A DNA stretch of 33,480 nucleotides from Chloroflexota bacterium (GCA_010092855.1 JAADYV010000300.1:1-33480), one strand, 5' to 3'. Shown: positions 7,547-15,791, counted from the stretch's first letter. The notes: a model not told the origin generated them from the letters alone. Program-made: numbers and translations.

Positions 7547-8479
7547 GCGCTGGATCACCAACTCGGCCAGGGCGCGCAGGTCATTGACGGGAGGTGACGG
7601 CGGCAGGGCGTCCAGGCTGGCGGCGGCGATTTCGGCCAGTTCGCGCGCTTTGCTGCGCCCCTTCTGAATGGCGAGATCAAGCGCCTGGCCATCGATCAGG
7701 CTTTCCTTGAACGGGCCCGGCGGTGTGTCCCCGGTAACAGCAGGCGGGGTGCGTGTTGCGGACCCATTGCCGCTGCCCAATGCCACACCCAGTCCGCGCC
7801 CCTGCGCGATGTCGATCCCGGCATTTTTGCCGATTTGCTCCGGCTCAGCGATAAGGTCCAGCACGTCATCCGTGATCTGGAAGGCAAGGCCCAGGTTGTA
7901 GGCGTAGGCGCGCAGGGCTTCGCGGGCGGCATCGTCGGCACCCGCAGCCACCGCACCCAACTCAACAGCGGCCACAAACAGCGCTCCGGTTTTTTTTGCG
8001 ATAATCTCCATGTACATATCGGGGTCGATCTGGCCTGCTTTGGCGGCCTGAATTTGCAGGGTTTCGCCTTCGACCAGTTCGATGGCCGCGCGCGCCAGGA
8101 TGCCGTTCAGCTCGTTGGTATAGGGGACCATGATCTCGTAGGCTTTGGTGAACATGAAGTCGCCGGTCAGCAAGGCGAAGGTGCCGCCCCAACGGGAATT
8201 GACCGTTTCGCGACCCCGGCGCAGCGTGCCATGATCGTTGATGTCGTCATGCACCAGGGTGGCCGTGTGGATGATCTCGACCGCAGCAGCCAGCGGCACG
8301 ACAAAGGCCAGGTCCTGGCCGCCGGTGGCCTGGTAAGCGTGGAGGACCAGGCGCGGGCGCAGCCGCTTGCCCCCGGCAGACAGGATGTGGCTGCTGGTGG
8401 CGTGCAACAGATCGACGGAACTGGTAGTGGTTGTGAGCAGCAGATCGTCTACGGCCTGAAGAGCGTCCTGGATCAGCAT
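7538..8479 (-). CDS. trans-Polyprenyl diphosphate synthase
   Basis: This 313-residue enzyme condenses isopentenyl diphosphate with an allylic primer to give a long-chain prenyl diphosphate, probably for a quinone side chain. Family marks in order are GGKRLRP (36-42), the first aspartate-rich motif VHDDINDHGTLRRG (Asp78, Asp79, Asp82), LLTGDF, KTGALF and the second aspartate-rich motif QITDDVLDL (201-209) followed by GKNAGIDI. A Gly/Thr/Pro-rich insert at about 229-257 lies where most homologues are shorter. The start ATG at 8479 has a strong AGGGGAGGG ribosome site. Just upstream is a good minus-strand promoter and an element shared with the neighbouring regulator gene, suggesting control by that regulator. 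Product chain length cannot be told. Confidence 0.92.
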   Translation of the reverse strand: MLIQDALQAVDDLLLTTTTSSVDLLHATSSHILSAGGKRLRPRLVLHAYQATGGQDLAFVVPLAAAVEIIHTATLVHDDINDHGTLRRGRETVNSRWGGTFALLTGDFMFTKAYEIMVPYTNELNGILARAAIELVEGETLQIQAAKAGQIDPDMYMEIIAKKTGALFVAAVELGAVAAGADDAAREALRAYAYNLGLAFQITDDVLDLIAEPEQIGKNAGIDIAQGRGLGVALGSGNGSATRTPPAVTGDTPPGPFKESLIDGQALDLAIQKGRSKARELAEIAAASLDALPPSPPVNDLRALAELVIQRDH

Positions 8480-8513
8480 GTGCCCTCCCCTTACGGGTTG
8501 CTTTTATAACTTT

Positions 8514-8528
8514 CAGAACTTTCTAAAT
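8514..8528 (-). promoter_or_regulatory. Candidate operator shared with the GbsR-like gene
   Basis: On the minus strand this reads ATTTAGAAAGTTCTG. It sits just downstream of the -10 box of the prenyl synthase promoter, over the expected transcription start. The matching site at 9234-9248 occupies the same place in the regulator gene's own upstream region; 10 of 15 positions agree. Repressor binding is inferred. Confidence 0.35.
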
Positions 8529-8530
8529 AG

Positions 8531-8559
8531 ATTATAATTCATTTAAGTGCGTGCGTCAA
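8531..8559 (-). promoter_or_regulatory. Sigma-70-type promoter for the prenyl synthase gene
   Basis: Read on the minus strand, TTGACG (8559-8554) and TATAAT (8536-8531) are separated by 17 bp. The transcription start would fall near 8524, about 45 bp before the ATG at 8479. Confidence 0.65.
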
Positions 8560-8643
8560 TTATCGCGTGGGTAGTGGGACAAAACAGCCACGGCGCTTGA
8601 ATTGTAGCGACCATACTCCATTTGTCGAATAAACCTGATGAAC

Positions 8644-9201
8644 TCATTCGAAATCCACGCGCGTGATGCCGTTGAGGTCGATTTCGCTTTTGGCCTGTTC
8701 GATAACGGACAGCAGAATCAACTGCGCCAATCGGAAGAATTGTTGGAGTTGTTCGACCTTCTGGACGTAGAATTCAGCCTGGGTGCGGTGCTGGTCGCTC
8801 ATCTTAGGCAGCGACACGCGCAGGCTCTCGGCGTCTTCTTCGAGCACGGCCAGCGCCCGGTTGACATCGCGCAGTTCGCGGCTGCTGAGCACGTTGGTGA
8901 GTACCTGCCACAGGTCGTGCTCCGCCTCATAATATTTGCGGCGATCATCCTTGACCCATACCTCACGCACGACACCCATGTGTTCCAGCGTGCGCATGTT
9001 GGTGCTGACGCTGGCTTTGGAAATGCTCAAGGGCTCCATCAGGTCGTCCAGGCTTAACGGCATCGGGCTAAGCAGCAGCGCGCCGAATAACTGGCCCATG
9101 ATCTTGTTGAAGCCAAAATAGCTGGCGAGCTGGCCCAGGCCTTCGAGCACGCTCTGGTGTACCTCTTGCAGCACTTCGTTGTTGGCAGCGGATTCAGTCA
9201 T
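8644..9201 (-). CDS. GbsR/MarR-family transcriptional regulator
   Basis: The 185-residue protein has a winged helix-turn-helix of the GbsR type. After an N-terminal helix come GFNKIMGQLFGALLLSP, the recognition region LSISKASVSTNMRTLEHMGV (about 58-77) and the wing VREVWVKDDRRKYYEAE. A long C-terminal helical part (about 100-180) would form the dimer. GbsR-type proteins often repress osmoprotectant or neighbouring genes. Here the next gene downstream on the same strand is the prenyl synthase, 164 bp away with its own promoter. Both upstream regions carry a similar 15-bp element next to the -10 box, so autoregulation plus control of the synthase is likely. The ATG at 9201 has GGAG about 6 bp upstream. 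The effector is unknown. Confidence 0.85.
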   Translation of the reverse strand: MTESAANNEVLQEVHQSVLEGLGQLASYFGFNKIMGQLFGALLLSPMPLSLDDLMEPLSISKASVSTNMRTLEHMGVVREVWVKDDRRKYYEAEHDLWQVLTNVLSSRELRDVNRALAVLEEDAESLRVSLPKMSDQHRTQAEFYVQKVEQLQQFFRLAQLILLSVIEQAKSEIDLNGITRVDFE

Positions 9202-9233
9202 GGGACTCCAGTTTCTGCTGGTTTTGCAAAGCT

Positions 9234-9254
9234 CTGAACGTTTAGAAAAGTATA
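9234..9254 (-). promoter_or_regulatory. Candidate promoter -10 and operator of the GbsR-like gene
   Basis: On the minus strand TATACT (9254-9249) could be the -10 box. It is followed directly by TTTCTAAACGTTCAG (9248-9234), which resembles the element upstream of the prenyl synthase and contains the near-palindrome CTAAACGTTCAG. The -35 region is not convincing. Confidence 0.35.
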
Positions 9255-9409
9255 ACTGCTTTCAGATGATATCAGGCTGGGGCGGGTGTGGCAAGTGCAG
9301 GCTGGAAATCGATGGCCGAATGGCCCGTGTGGTGGTGCCAGGGGGCCAGGAAAGGGCCAGGTATTTCCGATGCAGTTCCCCTCGATTTTTCGTCTATTTT
9401 AAGCCTGTT

Positions 9410-9438
9410 TTTACACTTCTGTCCGATGACGATATAAT
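9410..9438 (+). promoter_or_regulatory. Strong sigma-70-type promoter for the LPSTG surface protein
   Basis: TTTACA (9410-9415) and a perfect TATAAT (9433-9438) are separated by 17 bp. The transcript would start about 42 bp before the ATG at 9487, leaving a short leader with the AGGGAG ribosome site. Confidence 0.7.
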
Positions 9439-9486
9439 TGGGGCCGTTCACTATTTCACCTTCGGAAGACGCGCAAAGGGAGTACG

Positions 9487-12400
9487 ATGAAATCCAGGCT
9501 GGTATTCTTCTGTGCAGCAGTGGGATTGCTGCTGCCGATTTTGATTTTGGGGACGCCAACCCCGCACGCTCACGCCGCGCCGTGTGCGTCGAATGGCACG
9601 GGGGGCGGTGCCTGGAATGCGTTGTCGACCTGGGGCTGTGGAGCCATTCCGGGGGCGGGCGATGACGTGACGATCCTGGCCGGGGATAGCGTGTCAGTGA
9701 GCGACGATCGCAGCGTCGACAACCTGGTAATACAGGCTGGGGCAGCGCTGGATGTTCCCGCTCAACTGCGCATCTTCGGATCCTCTCTGGTGAACAATGG
9801 CACACTCAACGGGCTGACGGGCACGGTGCGGCTGGATACGGCTGGTGCGGTGGCACTCACCGGGTCCGGTGCGTACCACTTCTATAACCTTACTATCGGC
9901 GGCACCGGCACCACCGTTGATGCCACTGCCGTTGCCACAATCAACGTAGCCGGGCGGTTTTTCATTGGCTTCGGGCGAGCCTTTACGGCTCCGGCGGCCA
10001 CGACCTGGGGCGGCAACGTGCGCACTGATGGCGCGTTTAACCACAACAACAGCACGGTGCGTTTCAATGGGGCGTCGCAGTTGGAATCGAACGTCACGTT
10101 GTACGACGTGGTGATGGATGGCAATGTCGATGCAGACGGCAATACACTGACGGTGTTGCACGACTGGACGTATGTAAGCGGCGGCTGGATCAGCGCGATC
10201 TTTGGCACTGTCCGCTTCGACGGTCCTGGCGCTACCCAGATGATCAACGGTAACGCGTCATTCGAAAACGTGACGGTCGGCGGTCTTCCGTTTAACACGG
10301 TGCAGGTGGCGACGGGCAGCACCCCGGTCTTTGACGGCTCGTTATTCATTGGCAGCGAGCGCTCGCTGGTTGGACCTCCCGGCGGGAGCATCGTGCTGCG
10401 TGGTGACTTCCGGCCTGATGGGGGATCAGCTTACCAGCACAACGGCGGCACGCTGGTGTTTGACGGCGCGACCACGCTGCAGGGCGGCGGTTCGCCCTGG
10501 AACAACGTGCAACTGACCGCTGGCAGCAGTCTGGACGGAAACGGCTTCGCGGTGACGCTGCTTGGCGATTGGACCAACGACGGCGGCTCATACACCAATT
10601 CCGCGACCACGTTTTTCGGTGGCAATGGTGTGACGCAGGTGGTCGGCGGGACGAGCGGCAGTACCTTCGGCCCGGTGACGCTCAGCGGCACGGCCAACAC
10701 GGTCCAGGTGACGCGCCCAATGACAGTCGATGGCCCGCTGTTCATCGGCAGTGGACGCACACTGATCGCGCCCAACCTGGCCAACAGCCCGCTGCTGGTG
10801 ACGGGGGACTTTCTGCGTGACGGAACATTCACGCACAACCGCGGTACGGTGCAGTTCGGCGATGGCACGGGCGGCACGACCAACCTTTCGAATCCCACCG
10901 TATTTAACAACCTGTCCATCACCGCCAACCAGACCTTCAACGCTGGGGGCAACACCGTCACCTTGATGGGCGACTGGTCCAATAACGGTATATTTGCGCA
11001 TGGGAACAGCACGGTGCGCTTCGAGGGCGGCGGCGCGCAGCAGATCGCGGGGACCAGCACCACGTTGTTCAATGACGTGATCATCACGGTCGCAGGTACA
11101 GCCGTCACCACCACCGCCACCAACCTGGACGTGGATGGCCTGTTCTGGGTGAATTTCGGTGCGAGTTTCATCGCTCCGGCTGGCACGATGACGGTCAGCG
11201 GTGATCTGCAAAACAACAGCACCTTCGATGGCGCGTCCGCCGGCGGTCTGGTGGTGTTCGACGGCGTGACGACCTTCACCGGGCGGGGGGCGCACCTGTT
11301 CTACGATGTCGAGGTGGCAGGGACGCTGACCGCGCCCAACCTGAGCTGGCTGCGCATCGAGCGCGATTTTGTGAAGACCGGCGGCGTTTTCAACCACAAC
11401 AACGGCGCGATCTATTTTGACGCGGCCAGTCCCAGCAACCTGACACTGAACGCCGTCACCGATTTCTACGAGATTCGCGTGGGCAGCGGGGGCACGCTGT
11501 ACGAAACCGACGCCGCAGACCGGACCAACATTGCGCCCGGTGGCCAGGTTGTCAACTCGGGCCGTATTGTAAAGACCAAAGCCAGTGAAACCGGGGTCAA
11601 CGTCTTTGGGTTGGTAAGCTGGAATGGGGTTTTCGCCATCAGCCTGACCAGTGGCAGTGCCGGAGACATCACCGTCGAGTGGGTTGGTCAGAATCACCCC
11701 GACGCCACCGCCAATGAGATGACGGGCAACTACTGGACCATCACCCCAACTGAAGCAGGATATACAGCCAATCTTACGCTGCCACATAGTGCACTGCCGG
11801 CCAGTTCGGTATGTGGACACTTAGGCGGCGGGTCGTGGGATTGCGCGACGTCCGGCGCAGCGGGCAGCAGTGTCACGCGGGACGCCATCACTGACCTGGC
11901 CCTCGGCAGTTGGGGAGTGGGCACAACAGCATCAGTGGCCGATATCGCCGTGAGCGAGAGTGTCGCACTGACCAATGACGTGGGCGGCAACGGCCAGTAC
12001 GATCCCGGCGACGGGATTACCTACACCATCACCATCACCAACAACGGACCGCTGGATGTGTCCAACGTGGTAATCGAAGACGCGCTGTCGGCGGGATTGG
12101 ATGCGGCCAGCGCGGTTGTCACGCCCAGCATTGGCGTCTACAGCGTGCTCACCGGCGAGTGGAGCCTGGATGGGGCCGGGCTGGGCAACGGGTTCAGCCT
12201 GCTCAACGGGGCTACTGAAACGCTTACGATCCAGGCCCAGATCCGCTCTGGGACGGCAGGATTGCCGGTGCTCAACACAGTCAGTGTCAGCGTCACGTAC
12301 CCGCCGGCGCTGCCCGATCCCGTACCAGGCAACAACAGCGCATCCGGCAACTTCACGGTGTATGACTCGTCATCCGGTGATGACGACGATGGGGACGGCG

Positions 12401-12933
12401 GCGACGCGACCACGCTGGTATTCTTTGACCCAGCCATCAGTAAGATCGGCACCCTTTCACCGGGTGCGCTGGGGCTGCCGGGAGAACGCATTACGTGGAC
12501 CATCGCGGTGTCGAACGTGGGTTCCGCCCCCGGCACGGAGATTGTGATCACGGATACATTGCGAGACGAGCTGCGCATTGACAGCGTGGAAACGGACCGC
12601 GGCACGTTCGAGGTGGCGGGCCAGACGGTCACCTTCTTCATCCCGGTGCTCAACCCTGGCGAGTTGGTCCAGATGCGGATCACCACCACCGTGCTGGCGG
12701 GACCGGAAAGCAGTCGCCTGGTCAACGAGGCATTGTTGAATGGAACCGGGCCAAATGGTGCGGTTAGCGAGCGCGCGGTGGCCGAGATGCCGGTGCCAAC
12801 CGGTCTGCCCTCGACGGGGTACCCGCCAGATGAGATGGTAAACGCGGGTGAACCGTCTGTGTGGGTGGTCGGACTGGTGGCGTTCGCAATGGTGGCGCTG
12901 ACAGCCTGGTTCGTATGGCGGCGCGGGCAGTAA
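9487..12933 (+). CDS. Large repeat-containing surface protein with DUF11 domains and LPSTG C-terminus
   Basis: The 1148-residue protein begins with a Sec signal peptide (MKSRLVFFCAAVGLLLPIL, cut after about HAHAA). A W/P block (WNALSTWGCGAIPGAGDDVTI) typical of secreted beta-helix or G8-like starts follows. From about residue 110 to 690 there are some nine repeats of 60-70 residues, each with a GTVRFDG-like strand (STVRFNG, GTVRFDG, GTLVFDG, GTVQFGD, STVRFEG, GLVVFDG) and often FNHNN or FTHN, suggesting a stacked beta structure. Two DUF11-type adhesion-stalk domains follow (YDPGDGITYTITITNNGP; ERITWTIAVSNVG), separated by an acidic Asp/Gly linker. The C-terminus is LPSTG (1107-1111), a 13-residue spacer, a hydrophobic helix and RRGQ, the layout of a sortase substrate. 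No sortase gene is in the window. A surface or matrix role is inferred. The start is set by AGGGAG 5 bp before ATG. Confidence 0.88.
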   Translation: MKSRLVFFCAAVGLLLPILILGTPTPHAHAAPCASNGTGGGAWNALSTWGCGAIPGAGDDVTILAGDSVSVSDDRSVDNLVIQAGAALDVPAQLRIFGSSLVNNGTLNGLTGTVRLDTAGAVALTGSGAYHFYNLTIGGTGTTVDATAVATINVAGRFFIGFGRAFTAPAATTWGGNVRTDGAFNHNNSTVRFNGASQLESNVTLYDVVMDGNVDADGNTLTVLHDWTYVSGGWISAIFGTVRFDGPGATQMINGNASFENVTVGGLPFNTVQVATGSTPVFDGSLFIGSERSLVGPPGGSIVLRGDFRPDGGSAYQHNGGTLVFDGATTLQGGGSPWNNVQLTAGSSLDGNGFAVTLLGDWTNDGGSYTNSATTFFGGNGVTQVVGGTSGSTFGPVTLSGTANTVQVTRPMTVDGPLFIGSGRTLIAPNLANSPLLVTGDFLRDGTFTHNRGTVQFGDGTGGTTNLSNPTVFNNLSITANQTFNAGGNTVTLMGDWSNNGIFAHGNSTVRFEGGGAQQIAGTSTTLFNDVIITVAGTAVTTTATNLDVDGLFWVNFGASFIAPAGTMTVSGDLQNNSTFDGASAGGLVVFDGVTTFTGRGAHLFYDVEVAGTLTAPNLSWLRIERDFVKTGGVFNHNNGAIYFDAASPSNLTLNAVTDFYEIRVGSGGTLYETDAADRTNIAPGGQVVNSGRIVKTKASETGVNVFGLVSWNGVFAISLTSGSAGDITVEWVGQNHPDATANEMTGNYWTITPTEAGYTANLTLPHSALPASSVCGHLGGGSWDCATSGAAGSSVTRDAITDLALGSWGVGTTASVADIAVSESVALTNDVGGNGQYDPGDGITYTITITNNGPLDVSNVVIEDALSAGLDAASAVVTPSIGVYSVLTGEWSLDGAGLGNGFSLLNGATETLTIQAQIRSGTAGLPVLNTVSVSVTYPPALPDPVPGNNSASGNFTVYDSSSGDDDDGDGGDATTLVFFDPAISKIGTLSPGALGLPGERITWTIAVSNVGSAPGTEIVITDTLRDELRIDSVETDRGTFEVAGQTVTFFIPVLNPGELVQMRITTTVLAGPESSRLVNEALLNGTGPNGAVSERAVAEMPVPTGLPSTGYPPDEMVNAGEPSVWVVGLVAFAMVALTAWFVWRRGQ

Positions 12934-12992
12934 GCGAGCTATCACCAAACCCACCTGATGCAAAAACGCTAACAACCTCAACCATTAACCAC

Positions 12993-13019
12993 AACGCTCC
13001 CAAACCGGGGGCGTTTTTT
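12993..13019 (+). terminator. Rho-independent terminator after the LPSTG surface protein gene
   Basis: AACGCTCCC (12993-13001) pairs with GGGGGCGTT (13007-13015) across a 5-nt loop, with one G-T pair, and is followed by a run of six T ending at 13019. Confidence 0.85.
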
Positions 13020-13047
13020 GTTGCCAGCCAGAATCGGCTGTGGTGTG

Positions 13048-13875
13048 CTAGGCGGAGGGTGTTTGTTGTTCGGGAGGTGGCACATATCCCTCCGGGCCGC
13101 GTATCAGCCCGGTGGCTGCGGCCAGCTCGGACAGGTAGGCGTAGAGGTGCTCGCCGGGGCACTTGGTATTGCTGTTGAAGTCGCGATGCCCGGCGATGTG
13201 CGTCAGCGCCAGGTGGGTGGCCAGCCAACTGATAAGCATGATCCCGGCCTGGAACTGCTCCTGGGTCAGTTGGTTCTGGGAAATGTTGCTGGCTTTCTCG
13301 AAATTGCCGAAAAACACCACGCCCGCGCTGCCCTGGTTGTACCCTTCGACGTGTACGCCGCGCACGTTCAGCGCCCGGCCTTCGAAAATCGCGCCGTTGC
13401 GCCCCACGCCAAAGTGATAGCCAATATCGGCCCAGCCCCGCCCATCCATGTGCAAGTTCTGGATGGTGCGCATGGTAGTGATGTCGTCGGTTTCGTACAT
13501 GGCCGAATGGTGCACCACGACCGTCTGGTAGTTGTCACGGAGTTCGCCTTCATACTCGCGCCAACCGCCGGGGTTTTCGGCGCTGTAAAACCCGGATTCG
13601 TAGAGCGCCGTATGGTCTGGGAGGCGTGCGCCCCAGTTTGCACGCGAGACGATGGTGGGACGTGGGTAGGCGAAAGTCGGCGACGGCGTTGGCAGCACAA
13701 CCGCCTGGTTAGTGGGGGTGTCGGTCACCACGACGTACTTGGGGCGGTCGTCGGAGCGGTCGCGCATCGCCAAGTAGCCCAGCACACCGCTTATGGTGGC
13801 GACGCCGCCCACCACACCTGCAATCCCAGCCAGGCCGAGGAGTTCGCGTCGTGTCATGGGTTTTACGTTTTTCAT
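13048..13875 (-). CDS. Tat-exported N-acetylmuramoyl-L-alanine amidase (PGRP/Amidase_2 type)
   Basis: The 275-residue enzyme would cleave the amide bond between muramic acid and the stem peptide of peptidoglycan. The N-terminus carries a twin-arginine motif, MTRRELLGLAGIAG (Arg9-Arg10), before a hydrophobic segment, so export folded through Tat is likely. A low-complexity linker (about 40-72) precedes the amidase domain starting IVSRANWGAR. Zinc ligands can be assigned to His122 in VVVHHS, His230 in AGHRDF and Cys239 in KCPGEHLY; GYHFGVGRNGAIFEGR is a further family mark. The start may be the ATG at 13875 or the one at 13857; neither has a strong ribosome site. It lies tail to tail with the surface-protein gene. 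It indicates that peptidoglycan is a substrate here. Confidence 0.9.
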   Translation of the reverse strand: MKNVKPMTRRELLGLAGIAGVVGGVATISGVLGYLAMRDRSDDRPKYVVVTDTPTNQAVVLPTPSPTFAYPRPTIVSRANWGARLPDHTALYESGFYSAENPGGWREYEGELRDNYQTVVVHHSAMYETDDITTMRTIQNLHMDGRGWADIGYHFGVGRNGAIFEGRALNVRGVHVEGYNQGSAGVVFFGNFEKASNISQNQLTQEQFQAGIMLISWLATHLALTHIAGHRDFNSNTKCPGEHLYAYLSELAAATGLIRGPEGYVPPPEQQTPSA

Positions 13876-14057
13876 CGCTGAAGCGCTCTACTACCTTCAT
13901 ATTGGTCTGGTGGCCCAACTACGTGAAGTGGCTAACGTACTTTTCCATCATAGCAGCAGGTGGGCGGCAAGGCAATGACGCGGCCAATGACGGAAAAGCG
14001 CGGTCCGCCAGGCCGGTTTCTACCGGGTGCATGTCAATTTCGGGGCGAGGTGTTTTT

Positions 14058-14123
14058 GTAGGGGGCACTCCTTGGGGTGCCCTGGGTAGGGCCAACGAAC
14101 CGCAGGTTCGCCCCTACCCCTAC
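14058..14123. repeat. REP-like composite palindromic element, GTAGGGG...CCCCTAC
   Basis: The element starts GTAGGGGG and ends CCCCTACCCCTAC. Inside are two hairpins: GGGCACTCC with GGGGTGCCC, and CGAACC-GCA-GGTTCG. The outer GTAGGGG/CCCCTAC signature recurs in a simpler perfect palindrome at 21500-21527. Such elements are known as scattered intergenic repeats in several bacterial phyla. Confidence 0.65.
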
Positions 14124-14216
14124 AGATTCCGTCTCTGGTACTGGAAAGTTGCCCCAGATTTGGAATACACCCGTTTCTATCATGTGGATTGTTATTATCC
14201 TCTAACCATGCTAATA

Positions 14217-14234
14217 TTGTTCAACCATTCACAT
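14217..14234. promoter_or_regulatory. Candidate Rex operator
   Basis: TTGTTCAACCATTCACAT matches the known Rex consensus TTGTGAA-N4-TTCACAA at 11 of 14 defined positions, and the right half keeps TTCACA intact. It overlaps the likely -35 box of the rex promoter, so NADH-relieved autorepression is inferred. Confidence 0.45.
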
Positions 14235-14255
14235 TTAGACCACAATTGTTATACA
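14228..14255 (+). promoter_or_regulatory. Candidate promoter of rex
   Basis: TTCACA (14228-14233) and TATACA (14250-14255) are separated by 16 bp, in an AT-rich stretch about 43 bp before the GTG at 14298. The -35 lies within the candidate Rex box. Confidence 0.45.
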
Positions 14256-14297
14256 CTTACTAGCTTATCGGAAAAAGTAGCAGGGAGGTAAGGGCTT

Positions 14298-14933
14298 GTG
14301 GTGAATGAAGGACCAGGTTCGGGTATTCCGGATATTGTCATCGGGCGACTGCCGATCTATCTACGTGCGCTCAATCGCATGTTGCAGGAAGATAAAGAGT
14401 ACACATCGTCGCACGATCTGGGGCAGCGCCTGGGCATCAGCTCGGCCCAGATTCGCAAGGACCTGTCGCATTTTGGGGAGTTTGGCAAGCAGGGCACCGG
14501 CTACAATGTCTCGTATCTGTACGAACAGATCCGTCACATCCTGCAGGTGGACCGCCAGTGGCCGATGGCGGTGGTCGGGGTCGGCGACCTGGGGCGCGCG
14601 ATTGCAAATTACCGGGGCTTTGTGCCGCGGGGCTTTCGGGTGGTGAGCCTGTTCGATGCTGATCCCGCCAAAGTAGGCGATCGGATCGGGGACCTGACTG
14701 TCTTGTCGTTTGAGGTGATGACGACCGAGATCAAGCGCCAGGGAGTCCAGGTGGCGATGGTGGCCGTGCCAGCGGAAGCCGCGCAGCAGGTCGCTGATCA
14801 ACTGGTAGAAGCGGGTGTGCGCGCGATTCTGAACTACGCGCCGATCATGTTAGCCGTGCCCGAAGACGTGCATGTCCAGTATATCGATCCCGTCATCCAT
14901 TTGCAGCGCATGACGTATTACTTAAAGCCCTGA
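14298..14933 (+). CDS. rex: Redox-sensing transcriptional repressor Rex
   Basis: Rex senses the NADH/NAD+ ratio and represses fermentation and respiration genes when NADH is low. The 211-residue protein has the usual two parts. The N-terminal winged helix includes GRLPIYLRALNRMLQ, SSHDLGQRLGISSAQIRKDL and FGEFGKQGTGYNV. The Rossmann NAD-binding domain has VVGVGDLGRAIANY (about 91-104) and VVSLFDADPAKVG. The C-terminal swapped helix ends HLQRMTYYLKP. The start is GTG at 14298 or the next GTG at 14301, behind GGGAGG. A Rex-like box lies about 65 bp upstream. Together with the nearby ferredoxin and ATP synthase genes this suggests redox-controlled energy metabolism, but targets outside its own promoter are not visible here. 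Confidence 0.95.
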   Translation: MVNEGPGSGIPDIVIGRLPIYLRALNRMLQEDKEYTSSHDLGQRLGISSAQIRKDLSHFGEFGKQGTGYNVSYLYEQIRHILQVDRQWPMAVVGVGDLGRAIANYRGFVPRGFRVVSLFDADPAKVGDRIGDLTVLSFEVMTTEIKRQGVQVAMVAVPAEAAQQVADQLVEAGVRAILNYAPIMLAVPEDVHVQYIDPVIHLQRMTYYLKP

Positions 14934-14996
14934 TCTATCTTCAGGCATGGCGGTCACGGTAGGGCTGTGATCCGACTTAAGTTTTGGCCAAGGAAC

Positions 14997-15527
14997 CTAG
15001 TGTTTTGACCCCGTCTGCCGCAGGGTCTGGTGTGGCGATGCCGGGGTCGTTTTCAACGCGCGCGCGATTCGCGCACGGGCGACCAGCCACCAGCCTCCCA
15101 GCCCGGCCAACAGCGCGCCCGCATAGTCGAAGGCGATATCGAGCACCGAGGCGCTACGCCCGCTGACACACGCCTGATGCAGTTCGTCCATTACGGCGTA
15201 GCTGATGGCGATCAGCACGGCTAGCGCTGCGCCTTCGCGCGGGGCCAGTCCGACCAGCAGCAGCCCTCGCAGGTTCAGCCCGGTCAGCACCGCGTAGGCC
15301 ACCACGTGCGCGCCTTTCTTAAGCAGGAATTCCCACTCGTGCGGGAACACCGGTATAGCGAGTGGAAGGTACCCCGCTTCGGAGAAGTAAATATCATCCG
15401 GCGAGCTGCCAGGCGGCGGCGGGGTCTTAGGCTGGTCGGAGGCTACATACATTATGGCCATCATGGCGATGATGGGCCCCCAGGCGGAAAAATACAGTCT
15501 CAACCGGGAAAATCTACCAGTGCTCAT
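14997..15527 (-). CDS. VanZ-like membrane protein
   Basis: The protein has 176 residues and about four hydrophobic segments. The VanZ-family motif chain is present: KKGAHVVAYAVLTGLNLRG, then the conserved ISYAVMDELHQACVSGRSAS and DIAFDYAGALLAGLGG. The first member, VanZ, raises teicoplanin resistance by an unknown mechanism; most relatives have no known role. There is a non-conserved Pro-rich loop (KTPPPPGSSPDD) after the first membrane segment, probably outside. I chose the ATG at 15527, preceded by AGGA at 8 bp, giving MSTGRFSRLRLYF; an open frame continues 23 codons upstream to a TTG but adds unlikely sequence. It is convergent with rex, and no function can be inferred from neighbours. Confidence 0.82.
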   Translation of the reverse strand: MSTGRFSRLRLYFSAWGPIIAMMAIMYVASDQPKTPPPPGSSPDDIYFSEAGYLPLAIPVFPHEWEFLLKKGAHVVAYAVLTGLNLRGLLLVGLAPREGAALAVLIAISYAVMDELHQACVSGRSASVLDIAFDYAGALLAGLGGWWLVARARIARALKTTPASPHQTLRQTGSKH

Positions 15528-15756
15528 CTTCGTATCCTGCAAACAACACCACTTCCAAAACAGGGGATTGCGCCACAACCGATGTTTATTGATCAATGCG
15601 ACTGGGAATCATCTGTCACACAGTTGATGCGCAGATCGGCGGTTGATTTGTTGGTCATTTCTCACATGTCTGACATCAAAAGGGTGCATTGTTCCTATAT
15701 CTACGTTAACATCGGAGGGAACGAGCAACAAGGGACGTTTGGGCACTGCTTACCTG

Positions 15757-15774
15757 ACGGCGGTTGTACGCCGT
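15757..15774 (+). promoter_or_regulatory. Small hairpin in the proC leader
   Basis: ACGGCG and CGCCGT form a perfect 6-bp stem around a 6-nt loop, ending 6 bp before the GGAGA ribosome site of proC. It could affect translation initiation, but nothing more can be shown. Confidence 0.3.
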
Positions 15775-15791
15775 GACACGGGAGAAGCTTT

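Larger units (their letters stand above)
13876..14297. other. Divergent intergenic region between the amidase gene and rex
   Basis: No gene is visible in these 422 bp. The part near the amidase has no clear promoter. The middle holds a GTAGGGG-type composite palindromic repeat (14058-14123). The AT-rich right end holds the likely Rex box and promoter of rex. Confidence 0.6.
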
